The notes under the pieces were generated by a model, which saw nothing but the letters and a program-made list of their open reading frames with translations, was not told the origin of the DNA and did no database searches. From assembly GCF_026914265.1 (NCBI RefSeq), contig NC_069135.1:20453639-20517638 (forward strand): a stretch of 64,000 nucleotides of DNA, read 5' to 3'. Origin of the DNA: Mya arenaria (lineage: Eukaryota; Mollusca; Bivalvia; Myida; Myidae). Of this stretch, positions 62,425-64,000 are shown piece by piece (positions within the stretch are counted from its first letter, which is position 1; every line of letters begins with the position of its first letter). The translations under genes were made by a program, and so were the position numbers.

Positions 62425-64000
62425 CAGCAACACTAACAACAATATTAACATCAACAAGAAAAACAACAACATAAACAACAGTAGCAGCAGCAACAACAAC
62501 AAAATAAATTATCGTGTTAGCGCTCTTGAACACAAACACAAATACAAAGGCATTTTTAATATTGTGAAGTTCTTACAGGGTCTTTACTGATAATTTCAAA
62601 TATCACAAACATGACATGCAGAAACTAGATCATCTTATTGATGTAATATACAAGCATTTAATATCCATTTGTATATGAACATACTGCAAAGTATTAATTG
62701 TTTTATACAAACAGGTAATTCGGCTTAAACAGTTGTGTGCCTGTTTTCTGTTTTAGCCCCCAAGGTAGGTAGGTCGGAAAATCTTAATGAAATATATGGG
62801 AACTGAATATCTATAACATGAAATTAAGTCATATAAAAAGACGATTAAAAATACGAATACATAATTTAAAATAAATATATCATATGATATGATATTTGTA
62901 ATGTATGATTCATAAAATGTTCCTGCAATAAAAAAAAATTCTTTTGAAATTACAATTAGGCATTGCAATTTTATTTTAAGCATACTATTATTATGAAATG
63001 TATTTTTGTTTTCTTTTTATATTGTATGGTTTGTCTGTGATATGTAATTTGTAGAGCGATTTTTAAAGATAAAGTTTGATGTATTTAGGCACTCCATATC
63101 GGTGAAACAGTAAATGAGATTTTTAGCAACATATGTACATGAATGAAATTCATGCTAACGCCTCGGTCCATATACACCTTCGGGGGCTGACTGGTCGGTC
63201 CTTATAATACCATATGGCCCTCAGTGGTATGTTATATTTCTTAAATACAATGCTAGTATATCTATTTTATTTAAACTATCTTTTCGGTTGATTTTTGCGT
63301 GTGTTTAAAGAAAGTTCTATTGTGTTCAAATGCATTGATGGCGCCAGCGTTCCCAAGTACACAACTTTTTGAAACACGCTGGATAAGCGAAGGGGAATAC
63401 ATTCAGTGAAAAAATAACTGTAAATCATGCGTTTCTCTATGTTTTACGCCAAGCGTTTGATATCTGATTTCATTTTCAAAATGCAAATTTCAAGAAATTT
63501 CTTTAAATGAGAAAATCTAAAGAATCGCTCCTATTTTTGGAATATAGGTAATATACTTTTTTTTTATGAACAATGTTGACTGTTTTATAAAAAAATCCTA
63601 GAGAGTAGCATATGCATCACTCATGTTCTCTCTAATGACATGAATATGTTATGGTAAGTAACAATACTCCTAGAACACTGACAGTCATAAGTAATAACGA
63701 AAAATATGAACTCTTATCTGACAAAGCCATTTTCTTAAACTGAAATTGAAATGTTTTAACATATAGGCCGGTGTTCCATGTGAACCATGCCCTCGGAATC
63801 ATGCTGTGAACGATTTCCGCTAATTGATGATACATCAGAGTCAAACAGATGTTGTTTTTTTAACAACAGCCTAATCATACTTATGTTATTATTAATATTA
63901 ATAATTTATAACGGTAACCGTAGAAACAATTGCTAATAATGATATAAAATCATCTGATAATTTCTAACAAGAAATTCCACCTACTTGCTTTAATTTATTT
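62425..64000. other. Downstream flank, no gene seen
   Basis: AAC-rich low complexity at 62425-62510, then duplicated flank to about 63933. No gene is supported. Confidence 0.45.

Larger units (their letters stand above)
60255..63933. repeat. Segmental duplication, copy 2
   Basis: Homologous to 44127-47515 in the same orientation, offset about 16.1-16.4 kb. It includes part of intron 11, exons 12-14 of NIT-GC and the downstream flank with the B-box relic. It lacks the TTAA MITE. Intron 13 is longer, with an added segment near 61740-61850, and a local repeat of TTTTATCATAAAACAAAACT occurs near 60487 and 60590. Confidence 0.9.

Overview
The window is metazoan nuclear DNA, AT-rich, with short exons, long introns and abundant tandem and interspersed repeats. 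A bivalve mollusc is the most likely source. The support is a pearl/HINE-like element (160-bp core repeats followed by a GACA-type microsatellite), a NIT-domain receptor guanylate cyclase, and a RING-less B-box/propeller TRIM-like gene. The species cannot be named from the sequence alone.

Layout. 0-13 kb: no gene seen; MITEs, a tRNA-derived SINE-like segment, and minisatellites at 6.65-7.34 kb (about 75 bp unit) and 9.04-10.65 kb (about 65 bp unit). 13.2-18.3 kb (-): a complete four-exon CDK9 (383 codons plus stop), the kinase of P-TEFb. 20.6-22.3 kb (+): the last two coding exons of a synaptophysin-family gene whose 5' exons are not visible. 22.3-31 kb: AT-rich spacer ending in two abutting minisatellites (27.2-29.0 and 29.0-30.9 kb). 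32.95-46.2 kb (+): a complete 14-exon, 661-codon NIT-domain receptor guanylate cyclase, with a 2.9-kb array of 38-bp repeats in intron 7. 46-60 kb: a TRIM-like B-box gene on the minus strand (54.3-58.7 kb) with an apparent one-base frameshift, a decayed paralogue of its C-terminus (50.3-51.2 kb) and LINE relics. 60.2-63.9 kb: a second copy of the 3' end of the guanylate cyclase (exons 12-14 only) with its downstream flank.

How the parts relate. The guanylate cyclase has two transmembrane helices bracketing an extracellular NIT sensor, then a signalling helix and a class III cyclase domain. It has the metal aspartates and the guanine-selecting Glu/Cys pair, but the usual transition-state Arg is Met in both copies. 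The 3' segmental duplication is informative. One copy carries a TTAA-flanked MITE, itself holding a second MITE, while the other preserves the empty site. Both copies carry a short B-box relic downstream, so TRIM sequence lay there before the duplication.

Splice junctions were read by eye; for CDK9, synaptophysin and the guanylate cyclase the phases close exactly. Family assignments rest on recognised motifs, not on database searches.
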